This document shows positions 36,771-48,384 of a stretch of 64,000 nucleotides of DNA, in pieces. The position numbers and the translations under genes were made by a program. A model generated the notes under the pieces. It had not been told where the DNA came from, ran no database searches, and worked only from the letters and a program-made list of their open reading frames with translations. Source of the stretch: Tetrahymena thermophila SB210 (taxonomy: Eukaryota > Ciliophora > Oligohymenophorea > Hymenostomatida > Tetrahymenidae); contig NW_002476370.1 in NCBI RefSeq assembly GCF_000189635.1, positions 310,001 to 374,000 on the forward strand, written 5' to 3'. Within the stretch, counting starts at the first letter, position 1; each line of letters starts with the position of its first letter.

Positions 36771-37724
36771 ATGTTTGCCAACTAAATTATCTTGAATCAG
36801 AATTCAAAAAAAGACATCATTCAATAAATTATTAATCAAAATTATGGTGCTAAACCATATAATTAAGCTTAAATGTCGATGCTGGGTGTCATCTCAAGAG
36901 AAGAGTCCACATTTTTGAAAGAGATAAATCTTTTTTACTTTAACCTTTTAGAAATTCAACTATAATGGGATGACTTTTAAAAGTATGTTAACTCTAAAAG
37001 TTAAAATGGAAAAGCATACTATGAGTAATTAGAGAATGGTTTTAGCTTTTCTTCAGATTAAAATTAATATATCTTCTTTAAATCTAACGAGAAAAAGCCA
37101 AATGACTACTCGGTTGAAAAGTATCCATATCATTTTTATGATGATAGAAAGTATGCAATATCAGCTCTCACATATGATAATATCTTATTTTATAAATAAT
37201 TTTTAAAAACTTTAGAGAAATTAAATCAATAAAAGCTTGAAAAATAAATGGACTAATAAAAAGTATAATCTAATTATTCTAATGATTATGTTTAAAACTG
37301 TGAAACAATCGCATACCTTTGCAAGTAGAATTTGTAAAGAGATATTTATATTTAAAACATGAATTAAAATAAGTTTTAACAAGATACTATGTTCCCGCTA
37401 TCACCTTTAACTAAGGCCAACTATATTATGTAAGCTATGGGCTCGACTAGAGTATTCAAAAACGTTAATGAAATTCAGAATTGGTAGCGCTGGAAAGTTT
37501 ACTGGTTCACCAAAAATCACCCTGTATATTGTTACTCTACTTGTTCTGGTTCTTGTACAGCCTACTGCTAAGGTACTCCTTGTATATATGTCTTACCATA
37601 AAATGAACTAGAAAGCCAAGGTCTTCCTGATGCTGAAAAAGTTGATCCTAGAAACATTTTCAGCGATGATTTATATTTTCTAGCTTACCAGCTAAACATT
37701 TATACTATTAATATTTTATAGTGA
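36771..37724 (+). CDS. Orphan protein with a C-terminal Cys cluster
   Basis: I do not recognise this protein. An intronless frame of 954 nt (317 residues) starts MFANQIILNQNSKKDIIQQI. No signal peptide and no membrane segment. The first 190 residues are Gln/Asn/Lys-rich (QKLEKQMDQQKVQSNYSND). The last 110 are less repetitive and more structured: SPLTKANYIMQAMGSTRVF, NWQRWKVYWFTKNHPVYCYS, then TCSGSCTAYCQGTPCIYVLP with five Cys, ending EKVDPRNIFSDDLYFLAYQL. The Cys spacing (C-x3-C-x3-C-x3-C-x4-C, counting from VYCYS) could bind metal or form disulphides. In-frame TAA/TAG in Gln-like contexts and a clean TGA end support expression. Confidence 0.75.
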
Positions 37725-38646
37725 AAAATCCCTTTAATATATCTGCGTCTATATCTATTTTATAGATTTAATCAGAAAATAATGTTTTCTTATATTTTAT
37801 TAAATTCAATTTAGTTAATAATTATTAGGAAACAAATAAAAAAACCTTTGAATATAAATATAAAGTTTCACCAAAAATAATTGAGTTGTTTATTACTAAA
37901 ATTTAACATTTTTTTCATAAATAATTCTTAAATGTCAATATCAATAATACTATCTCTATATCAATCTATTTACAACATAATAATTTTTGATTATAAGAAA
38001 AAGATAGATGATCAATTATTCGCTTGTTAAAATTTATGATATATATCATTTATTTATTTATTTGTTCTCATTCGCATGATTAAAAAAAACTCAGATAATA
38101 TTTTTTTATTTATCTATTCAAATTTTAATTCAAAAAATAAATTAAAAATTTGAAAAAAGAAAAAAAATAAATTTTTCTTGTTCAAATTATTGAAATTTTA
38201 TATCTCTTAATTACAATTTTGAATAAAATTTATTGTAGATTTGAAAATCTACGCATAATATTTCATTTTTATCTTGAATTATTTTTTCCAAATTTTATAT
38301 TTTCCTGATGGTTTAAAAATTTTTTTTTAATACCCTAACAATTTAAAATCTTTGGAAAAAGGATTAGCCATTTTTATTATTATTAATTCAATTTTTAATT
38401 TTCAAATAAATTTATTTTTCTTAATAAAAAAATATTTACTTGATCATTTATTCATAATTATGATAAAGTTCTTTTATATAACTTACTTATTGCTACAGTT
38501 ATTCAAGAAAATAAATTTCATAAAAAATATGTTATTAATGCTGAAACACTATCAAATAAATTGAACAATGCTTTATCATTTAAAATAAACAAACATATAA
38601 AACTATACATATAAAAAAATATATGGAGAATGCTTTATTTGACATT
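37725..38646. other. Intergenic, A+T-rich, nothing seen
   Basis: The 3' region shared by two convergent genes. Short standard-code frames here are poly-Phe/Ile/Leu translations of A/T sequence. I do not consider them genes. Confidence 0.6.
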
Positions 38647-40176
38647 TCAAATCTCAAATTAATAGAGGAAATTCTTTTTCTTATATTCTAAGATATTTTT
38701 AGTAAGTTCTTCAAATTAGCTTACTACATTTTACATATGAATTTATTCAAAGTTTATGAATGTACTTTAGCTCTCGTAGATGAAATATTCTACTAATTTA
38801 TTAAGCATTAGATAGAAGTTACTAACTTCTTTAACTTTAAGTATATCTTCACGAAGTTATTAAAGTTCAAAGGGGATGAAGAAAGCCATATCTACAAAGT
38901 TGCCATGACCAAATTCTTTTAGCTCTGCAGCTAGTATTGCGTTTTTGTAATTTTTTTATGACTTTAGGAAAGTTTGAATGTGTTCTCTTTGACTAAATAA
39001 TGGGAATCTTTTATGGAAATTCTCACTACATAATATAAGGAAAGGCTTCTTTTGAGGTGTTTTCAATAGCTTAATATATTTTTCATCTTCATCAAATAAA
39101 CTCATAGCAGGATCTAAAACTATGGTAGTATAGATTCTTGGATCATCAAGAGAAGTAGCCAAAGAAGTTAATCCACCATATGAATGACCACACATAATAA
39201 TCTATTCTCTTGGTTAAAATGAATCTCTCAATTCGTTTCCGTTTGGGAAATAGCTCAAAAACTTCTTAGAAGGGTCAAGAACAAATGTAATAATTTTTTG
39301 AATATCATTTTTTCTCTTAATAACTGATTCGTTCATTACTTCTTTAAATCTATTTAGAGGTACGGGATATTCTTTAATTTTTGCAATAAAATCTTCATCA
39401 CGATGCATAGGAGCAATTACAATAACACCTTTAGAAGCTAAATCTTTGCAAAATGTAGCTTGAAGATTCATATGAGAGTTGAATCCATGAGAATACATCA
39501 TCACTGGATATTTATTTTTCAATACTGCCAAATTAGCATTAGCTATAACGTCCATCATTTGGGTTCTAAGCAAAGGCCCTAAACTTATTTTAAGGAGAGG
39601 TGCTGGAACATGATCAACTTTGAATTCTCTGGGATATCTGTATGTAAAATAAGCTAAAGTGTCTAAGTATTTATCCACATTAGAAAAATAGGGTAAATTT
39701 TTTTTAGGTTAATATTCGTCATTAGTAGGATAAAATATAGCGAATTGAATGTCATCGATATTCTTAACAGTGTATCCAACTTTAAGAGATCCTGTTACGG
39801 GTATTTGAAAATAGACTGGACTGATGTACATTAAAATGAAATGGACAATAACTAATCCAGTGAGAAAAACCATAAAAATGTGGTCGATGTTTGTATTAGC
39901 AATAATTTTCCAACTATATTATTAATCGTATCTATAAAATTGCAATACAAATTCCAATAAAATAGCATATATTGTTGGCAGTCTTATACCTTCCTTTTTA
40001 ATTATCATTATCACAAACAGTACTAATACTATTTCGCTCTAAATGGAGTATTCTAAAATTTAATTTAGAATCCATTTACTCTCTAATCTGCTACTTAGTG
40101 AAGATAAAGATAACAAAAATCCTATATTCCTAATACCTAGCCCTGTTTCAAAAGGTCTTATTTACTTTTTTTCCAT
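38647..40176 (-). CDS. PAF-acetylhydrolase-like lipase, membrane-anchored, paralogue 1
   Basis: An alpha/beta hydrolase expected to remove short or oxidised acyl chains from the sn-2 position of phospholipids (platelet-activating-factor acetylhydrolase, PLA2G7/PAFAH2 group). An intronless frame gives 509 residues. The N-terminal 125 residues carry hydrophobic segments (EIVLVLFVIMIIKK and HIFMVFLTGLVIVHFILMYI). The hydrolase domain follows: FAIFYPT-like (IQFAIFYPTNDEY), oxyanion region VMMYSHGFNSHMN, nucleophile MCGHSYGGLTS with Ser332, acid TIVLDPAM and catalytic His in EFGHGNFVDMAFF. The N-terminal membrane region is not part of the animal enzymes and suggests anchoring with the catalytic domain on one side. 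It lies next to, and in the same direction as, a clear paralogue. Confidence 0.85.
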
Positions 40177-40586
40177 CCTTACTAACTTTTTAAATATTAT
40201 GAAATATCCTAAAAATAATAAATTGGAGTTTTTATAAAAAATAGAATCTTTCTAGTTTGTTTTATTTATTATTACAAAATTAAATTTATTTCTGATCTAA
40301 ATAAATAAAAAAATATAATAATCATCATCATCAACATCAACAGAAACAACAATAATTAAATTTATTTATTAATATCTCTGAAATGAATTATGTTTCAATT
40401 TAAATTTTAAAGAAACTTTTTGAATTTTAATATTAAAATAATTTTTAAATCAAGAAAAAATAAATTAATTTTTTAGAATATTAAAAAATTTTGTAGTTAA
40501 TTTTAGTACAATTTTATAGAAATAAAAGTTTTTAAATAGAAAAAAGATATTTCAATTAAAGCTATAAGAACTTTGAAAAAAAAAAA
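40177..40586. other. Intergenic spacer between the two lipase paralogues
   Basis: About 410 bp of A+T-rich DNA. It holds the promoter of paralogue 1 and the 3' end of paralogue 2, with a short catcatcatcatcaacatc run near 40323. Nothing else seen. Confidence 0.6.
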
Positions 40587-42053
40587 TCATCCTTTTATGA
40601 CTTCAAATGGACAAGGAATTTTAATTTTATCTTTGCAAATTTATTTAAAGTTTTCTAATACTCTTTAGCAATCTATATTCTGGTAACTATTTTAAAAGAC
40701 CTCAAAAATAAATAATTCTGTAAGTTTATTTATAATTTTGAGATTTGTTGTGACTGTGTTTGGAGAGTAAACGTCTTTTCTGATTATTTGTAGCTCTCTT
40801 GGTTGAAATAGTGCAGCATCAATCATATCTACATGTTCAGTATTCTTCATTCTCATAGGAAGAAGTAGATTTTTAGAATTTTTGTTATTTGATAGCCAAA
40901 CAGATAGTCCTTCGTTTTATTGATTGCAAGGATAAAGTTTGTTAAAATTATCGCTGCACAATATCATAAACGGTTTTTTAACTTGTTTTTCGATCAAAGG
41001 TTTAAATGCTGATAAATCAAAAATATTCATCACAGGATCAAGACAGATTGCTGCATAAATTCTATCATCTTATAATCCACTTAACATAGCTGTTTAACCT
41101 CCATAAGAATGGCCACACATTAATACTTTACCATTTAATTATAACTATGTATTTTATACTTTATTATTAAAAATTTGTGCAAATTTTTAAGTGTCGAAGG
41201 CAAAATCCAAAATTTGTTATACTTACTCTTTCCTACGAATTGTAGCTTGGTACATAGTATTTACAAAATCAGCTTCTTAAGGAGGTACAGATACTTTTTC
41301 AAGATATTCTTCATCTTTATGCTACAGCGAAATTACAATACAGCCTTTAGAAGCTAGTTCTTTGCAAAAAGTAGCTTAGTAATTTCTATTTGAACTTAAA
41401 CCATGTGAGTAAATGACTAGTTACATCTTAGAATTAAGAATACTTAAATTTGCATTTCTTATGACTCCCATCGATCTGAGTGCCATAGGTTAGCCAGAAA
41501 TTTTAATAAGCCATTTTGGTAGAGCTACTTTGAAGCCTAAAGACCTTTAAATAATGAAGTGAAGAGTATCAAAATAATTTGAAGACGGTAAATAGCTAAC
41601 ATCAGACTATTTTGTATATTTCTCTTCAGTAGGATAAAATATTGAAACCTCTGTACCAGAAATATCAGTTGAAATGAAGCCTATTCTGTATTATCCATTC
41701 GTAGGAACTTACTTCAAAACAGGAAAAACAAAATATACAATAAATGACAACAAACTAAGTAATAAACCTATTATTATATTATAAAATCTAAAATTAGTAG
41801 AAATTATACTCAACTTCTCCAAGATTATGCAAACCTCTGCAAGCAAAATGGTAATTATATTCACTCTTAGTCCTTCTATTTTACAATATCCTATAAAACA
41901 AACCAAAAAAGCAAACAATAATAAAAATTAATGATTGAAACCCTCTATCCATGATAGATCTTTTGCAAGCTAAGGCATTAAAATAGTTAAGAAGTGTATC
42001 ACTTAATTTGATATCAAAATAAGCTCGAATATTCTTAATTCTTTATCTCTCAT
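40587..42053 (-). CDS. PAF-acetylhydrolase-like lipase, membrane-anchored, paralogue 2
   Basis: Same architecture as its neighbour: an intronless frame of 488 residues, a hydrophobic N-terminus (FLLLFAFLVCFIGY, IIIGLLLSLLSFIVYFVF) and then the hydrolase domain. Shared blocks include VSIFYPTEEKY, VIYSHGLSSNRNYQATFCKE, LASKGCIVIS, and the nucleophile MCGHSYGGQTA with Ser316 and acid AICLDPVMNIFD. The His region reads MKNTEHVDMIDAALF instead of EFGHGNFVD, so the catalytic His is kept but its surroundings have changed. The pair clearly arose by tandem duplication and has diverged strongly, keeping few residues outside the motifs, so substrate or location may differ. Confidence 0.83.
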
Positions 42054-43208
42054 TAATTTTTTTTAGATGTGTAAGAATATATCTTCTGACAAAAATTGAT
42101 TTCTAATTTTGTTAAAAGATATTTTTTAAATAATTAATATCTGATACCAATCAAGCAATAATAAAAGAATAAAAAATTTATTTTTTATAACAAAATATTT
42201 ACCATTTAAAAATTTTTATATTCATTAATTTCATTGATTGATTGTATTGAATTGTGTTATTTTTTACTCATAGTGTCCTAAATTTTTACTCAACTTTAAA
42301 AATTAAATTTGTATTAAAAAAAATAAAAATAAAAAATTAAAATGTCTTTCAATGCTTTTTCATTTAAATTTAGAATTAGAAATTTTAATTAGTTTTAAGA
42401 TTTTATGTAGAATAAATCAATCATTAGAGATTATTTTAAAAAAACCCTAAATTAATATTTTAAGCAATATAATTTAATCAAGCTCAATAATGAGAAAGTA
42501 AAATATTTTACAAAATTGTTTTAATTTATTTACTTAGCTTGATTAATAAACTTTAATTTGAATAAGTTAATCTATAAAGATAATTTTAAAAACACTTTTA
42601 ATTAATTTTTTTTAAATTATAATTTAATAAAGCTAATAATAAGTAAGTAAAGTAATTTGTTAATTTAATTTTAAATTATTTAATGAGCTTTCAAAAGAAA
42701 TCATTCTAATTTTTTAACTTATTATCTAAATTTTTGTTAAATAAATTTTTAATACTACAAACGCATATAAGCTTATTCAAGAAATTTATAAATGATAAAA
42801 ATAATTTTAACAAATAATATCAATATTTCAATTTATATTTGTAAGTCAATTATTTTGATAAATATTGCTTATTAAGATTTAAATAAATTTAAAGATATGT
42901 ATGTGTGCTTACTTATCTAATTTTTGTTAAGACTATTAAAAATAGTGAGTTTGTTTGATACAGAAGATTTATTAGTTATTATCATTTAATGATTATCAAA
43001 TTTAGTAAATCAAAAGTACTTACTTATTTTTATTTAAACAAAAAAATTTATTTTTTATAGGCCTAAGAAAGCTGAAAATAATATATTTTCCATATTATTT
43101 AAGATAAACCTTAGTTAGCAGATATGCTGGGAGATTAAATCATACCTGTTTATTGGGAAAATGTAATTTGGCTACTTTTTTATTTCATTTTTTGGAAAAG
43201 TTTGAATT
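42054..43208. other. Intergenic between divergent genes
   Basis: Promoter region for lipase paralogue 2 and the transporter. The last 150 bp (43060-43208) are open in more than one frame and could contain a first exon of the transporter, but I could not find a splice that keeps the frame. Confidence 0.5.
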
Positions 43209-46200
43209 ATGCAAATTTTCTTTCTAGTATTAACATGGTAAAGTTATTTATGTAAAAAGTTTTAAGAAGAAGAGGAGGAGGAGGAGAAAAATAATTATTA
43301 AGATATTTACAATTCGGAATATATAAACAGACTTATTTTTCAATAAGAGAAAGTGGAATATTATGAAGTTTTAAATATTGTAGGAAGTGATGATTTCTAC
43401 TAATTAATTATGTCGCTTCTCGTAGGATTAATATGGTTTTTTTCTGGTTTAGGACTTTATTCTATACCTTATATTTTTTAAAATCCTAAATTTATGTGCT
43501 ACGAAGGATTTAGTTCTCATGACCCTATTCAGGCTAGTTAAACACCATTGTTCTTTAACGCTTCTACTTCCAATTAAATATTTGATAATTTACCTTTCAA
43601 AAATAAAGAAGAAATTTAGCATCAGCACAATCTCATATAAAGCTAGCAATAGAACTAATAATTTCATTAATATTAATAAAATGCTAATTAAATAAAAATA
43701 GAAGAATTGGAGGGTTATGAATGCTGGGAAAATGAGCTTGCATGCAGAAAATAAATTGTTATTATGAATGACAGATTAAATTAAATGAATAGCTCACTGA
43801 TAACTTAATTTTCTATGTTTTGCTCTCATTTTCACAACAAGATTCTTATACTCTCATTTTTTTTTGCTGGAGCTTCGTTAGGAGTGATGTTTAGCCAAGT
43901 TTTTATATCAAACAGGCTAGGCTAAGCTCTTTAAATAAAGATTTATTTACTTTTGTAATCAATAAATATATTCTGCATGTGCTTCTTTGCAATAGATTTT
44001 ATTTTTATATGCTCTCATATTTTCTTTGCAGGATTCTTTGGTTTTGCTCTATGGAGTATTTCATAGACTTACTTGAGAGATATTTGCTCAAAAGAATTCT
44101 TTATTGATTACAGGTGTGCTATCTTCTTTCTCAATACTATCTCATAAATGAGTGTGACTCTTCTATTCACATTTATCTCAGAGTGGAGAAAATCTTTAAT
44201 TTATGCTGTGTCTGTACCACTAGGAATTCTTTTTATTGCATGTCTATATTTTATGATAGAAAATCCAAGATTTTTAATTGGTCGCTCAAACAGCAATCGA
44301 GTATATAAAGCTTTTTATGATATTTTTTTATTTAATGATGCTAGAAAATTTTTTTCTCCACGACAATTTGATATTGTTTATGTCAAAATGTTGGTAACCC
44401 TAAAGCTCTATCCTCCATAGAATTAAAATGGGAATTAATTAGAAGGGTAATAAAATCGTAGACAAAATCCTCTATCATCTCCTTCTTCTGGATCTAATCT
44501 CTCTCCGTCACAATTAAACAGAAATTCTAATAACCACAACATAAACTTGCTAAGTGAAATGAATAATAATATTAACAACAATAATAACTAACCTAACAGA
44601 ATAAACACAAATGATTTAATGAATAATAGAAATAATACAGTTGACAATTTAAGGGCAAATACTTAGGAATAAATTAGATTTAATACCATAGACATTAATA
44701 GAGTTAATACTTAGGATTACTAAAGAGCAAATACAGTGGGCTCTCCATTTTATGCGTAGTAATCGAATAAGAATAATCTTTAATGCTAATAGCAATAAGC
44801 TTTAGATAATTTTAGCTAGCCATTCCTCTAATAACAATAATAAATTTAATAAATACAATAACCTAATTTATAAAATTATTATCAATCTCAGATAAATATT
44901 GAAAATAATAAAATGGAGGATATATTTTCAAGAAAGAGTATATAAAATAATAGCAACAACCTTATGCTTTAAAATAAGTTAGATTTATAATCATACAATC
45001 GCAACAATTTAGCTAATCTAGCAGAAGACAAATCAATTGATAAAATATCTTTGATCAGTCTCCATAACCCTACACCAGAGATTATGTCAAATATTTTCCT
45101 CAAAATACCCTCAAACAATTAAATAAATAATTAGAACTCTACAAAGTTAAATAATTAGAAAATGAATGAGGATATTTAATCTTTAAATTCTAATAACCCT
45201 TAAAATTCTAACACTCAAATAAATTTTTAAAGCTCCAACAACCAAATCAACCTTCAAAATTCATTTGTTCAACAAAAAAACTAATTCAATTTGTAAACAG
45301 CAACTAATTAATTTGCACAATCTTAATAAGAAAATTAGCAAGCTTAAATGAACATTAACAATCTGTAAACTGAATATTTTACTAGAAGTTAAATGAATCT
45401 AAACTAAAATGATAACATATATATGAATAACAATAATAACACAAATAATATCTTGATCACAAATATGAATAATAATCCAATATAATTAACTACCAACAAC
45501 TATACATACCAAGCATTTACTCACATCAATATGGGTGAAGAATAAAAAAGTTAAAGCGAAGCAATAAGTAATAATACAATAGCCTACAGATAAAACCAAA
45601 ATATAGAAAATAATGTATGTGAAGAGTCAGAGAATTAGCAACCATATAATGAAAAGTAATAATTTCAAGAATATTTAAAAAGATTGATAGTTTATATATT
45701 TGCTAGTAGTGTTTTTTTTGGAATGTATTTCCTATTTATGATGGAGATAGATAAAATAGGAATTAATTTATCTTACAATATCTTCATACTAGGATTTAGT
45801 GAGTTTATAGGAATTCTGTTTGCAGATAAATTTATTGAATTCCCTGACCCTCGTAATACTGTAAAACATTGTCTGTTCGTAAGCGGAATACTTTCAACTT
45901 CATTTATCATGATGAAATAATCAAAATATTGTGAAGCAAGCCATATTGCAGTTTGCCCAGAAAAAATAGTGCAACTCTTATTCATTGGTTTAATAAGATT
46001 TTCAACAATCTTTGGCCTATCATTTTTAATAAGAAATTTTAAGTTGATAGAAAACACAAGCTAAATGAAGGAACAAACATGGAAATGGGTCAATTCAATA
46101 GGGATATTTGGAGTTTTTATACCTCTAATTATTCTTTTGATTACCAAAAGCATTTATTCAACAATATTTATTTATGGTATCGTTTCTATGCTAGTTTCTT

Positions 46201-46217
46201 TGTTTTTTAGAACATGA
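43209..46217 (+). CDS. MFS (SLC22/organic-cation-like) transporter with a long Gln/Asn loop
   Basis: An uninterrupted frame of 3,009 nt gives 1,002 residues. Membrane segment 1 (LIMSLLVGLIWFFSGLGLYS) is at about 67-90. A large extracellular loop with Cys (FMCYEGFSSH... YECWENELACRKQIVIMNDR) follows, then five segments including ILILSFFFAGASLGVMFSQV and IDFIFICSHIFFAGFFGFAL. ENPRFLIGR at about 355-365 matches the ESPRWL signature after segment 6 of sugar and organic-ion carriers. Residues about 400-820 are a hydrophilic Asn/Gln/Ser loop in the position of the central cytoplasmic loop. Segments 7-12 begin LIVYIFASSVFFGMYFLFMM and end in FIYGIVSMLVSLFFRT. An acidic Glu run near residue 20 precedes YYEVLNIVGSDDFYQ, typical of ciliate members. 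Substrate unknown. The start is the first ATG in frame; an upstream exon is possible. Confidence 0.82.
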
Positions 46218-46817
46218 TTTGTTTTAATAAACATATGTATTAAAATATAATGAAATAATTTAATATTAGAAATAGAAATTTGATTTCAAAAATTAATTAT
46301 TTAATTTCAAATTATGTTTCTTTTTTTTAATAAAATTTACATAAATTAATTATTTCATTGATTAATAAATTATTTAATAAAGCTTTTACATTTTAATTGT
46401 TAAAATCAAAATCAAATTATTGAAAATTTTTATAAATTAAATTAATATTTTAAAATTTTAGGAATTTTTCGTCTATCGGCTATTAAATTTAAACAGATTT
46501 CTGTTTCTAATAAAAATAAATAAATAATAGATAAATGATAAATAGATAACTCTTTAATTTCATAGAAAATATTAAATATATATCTTTCTTTTTGTTTAGT
46601 TATTTGAATTTGTTTTTATTAAATAAAAAATTGAGTTAATTTATTTTGTTTGCTTGTTGATGAAGAATTAAGCTAGGTAGAATTTAACAATATAAATTAT
46701 GAATTATTTTACAAGAATTTTGAAATAATATATTTTTATTAATTATAGTAGAGTTTTTAGAGAAGTTTATTTTTTTATTATAATTATTTAAATAGCTTAA
46801 TAATTTGATTAATATTT
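46218..46817. other. Intergenic, A+T-rich, nothing seen
   Basis: The 3' region between two convergent transporter genes. No feature that I can support. Confidence 0.6.
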
Positions 46818-48384
46818 TCAATTATTTAATAAGGCTACAACGACTATTACTAAGCCAATTATTTATAGAAAATTTGGTAATTCTCCTAAAATTAAAATTT
46901 CATAAATGTAAGAAAATAAAACAGCACTGTAGCCTGTCATAGCATATTTCCCGTGATTAGTTGTAATTATTGATCCTCTCAAGTACATAATTTAATAAAT
47001 ATAAGAGAAAGTACCAATCAATATCATCCCATTAATTATTGTTTCAGCTGTTAATTAAAAAGATAATCCTACTTCTTTTTAATTAAGAGAAAGGACAGAG
47101 CCGAAAATTAAATATTAAAACCTAGGAATTATAATGTGTAAATTAAATAAATGTATGTGATGTTAATTAAATTTTTATTAAAGAAATTAGAGATGACGAA
47201 ATTGTACGATCGACACTTTAATATTAATAATAACTACTATATTGAAGATAGTAACCAAAAGTGGGTACTAAAATCAAAAATATTAATCTCGAAGTCGCTT
47301 AATAATCAAAATGATGCAAATTAATGATGTACTAAGACTATCACAAATTAAGATTTTATTGATACTCATTTAATTTGTAGAGAAAAATTTAAGATTAAAA
47401 TAAGTGCTTTTTACCCTTGGTTGAAGATAATTTATATCACAGAAAGGTGTTCCTTAGCCTTCTTGATATAGAGCAGTCCGAAGCTAAATGAAATCATGCT
47501 CATGGAATAGATAATAACTAAAATTAAACGCGCAGTGCCTTAGTAGTATTTATCGCTTGAAGTTGTTTCACCATTTTATTAGATATTACTATTTTATTCT
47601 GGTTACTGTTAAGCAGAGAATACTGAGGAAAGTATTTAAGAAAATGTCTGAGGAAAAGTAATCATGCAAACACCAAGCATTGAAGCAATAAAAATAAAAA
47701 TATCTTTAATACGAATTTAGAGTCCATATTAAAAGTAATTAATGATGAATATCCATAGTGGGGCAGTTTGCTCAATAATATAAATCAAGGAAACAGGGAG
47801 TTTACCAATGCAGTAAAATATCATCAAAATGTGCAAGCCTACAAAAAAATTCCTAATCGTTACAACCTATTCATTTTTTAAAAAAAATTTGAATATAATT
47901 TAATTTAAAATGTATTAAAATTCTTTTTTAGATAGATAATAAAAAATATTTTTCATTTTTTATTTAAAGATTTTGAAATAATAAATCAGTAGAAACTTCT
48001 ACAAAATTCATCATATCTTCTTAAAAAAGAGATAAAAATGAAATAAGCCAAGCTCAACAAAAGGATTTTTTTAATTTCCAAAGTAAATAAATAATTAACA
48101 AAATCATGTATTACCTTAAACAAGTGAGAATTTAAGTGGAGAGGAATACCTTGAGCTTTAGACATAATTAAAGCTATTATCATGCTTGAAATGCCTCTTA
48201 TCATCAATGCAGTTCCAGAATCCATACCTGGAATAAGAATAACTCCCAAGTTGGCAACAAAAAAAAATAGCTCTGATAACACTCCGTAAGTGTAAGCAGC
48301 TGGATCATTTCCGAGAGTCTTCTCCATCAAATCGGAATAACTAGAACATCTTTCTATAAAAGCTGAGGCTAATTTAGCTACCAT
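46818..48384 (-). CDS. EamA/DMT-superfamily transporter (SLC35G-like)
   Basis: Three exons: 48384-48115, 47866-47415, 47121-46818; they sum to 1,026 nt (341 residues). Introns are 248 and 293 nt, GT...AG. The protein has about ten membrane segments in two EamA halves. The first half contains LFFFVANLGVILIPGMDSGT, GISSMIIALIMSKAQGIPLH, RNFFVGLHILMIFYCIGKLP, SLIYIIEQTAPLWIFIINYF and FIFIASMLGVCMITFPQTF. A short Gln/Asn/Ser loop joins the second half, with LILVIIYSMSMISFSFGLLY, MILIGTFSYIYQIMYLRG and QIIGLVIVVVALLNN. RNFFVG followed by PLW is the usual drug/metabolite-transporter pattern. Substrate cannot be told from sequence; location is plasma membrane or endomembrane. Confidence 0.87.

Noticed and set aside
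38352-38564. Plus-strand frame of Phe, Ile and Leu
   Set aside because: Intergenic A/T-rich noise between convergent genes.
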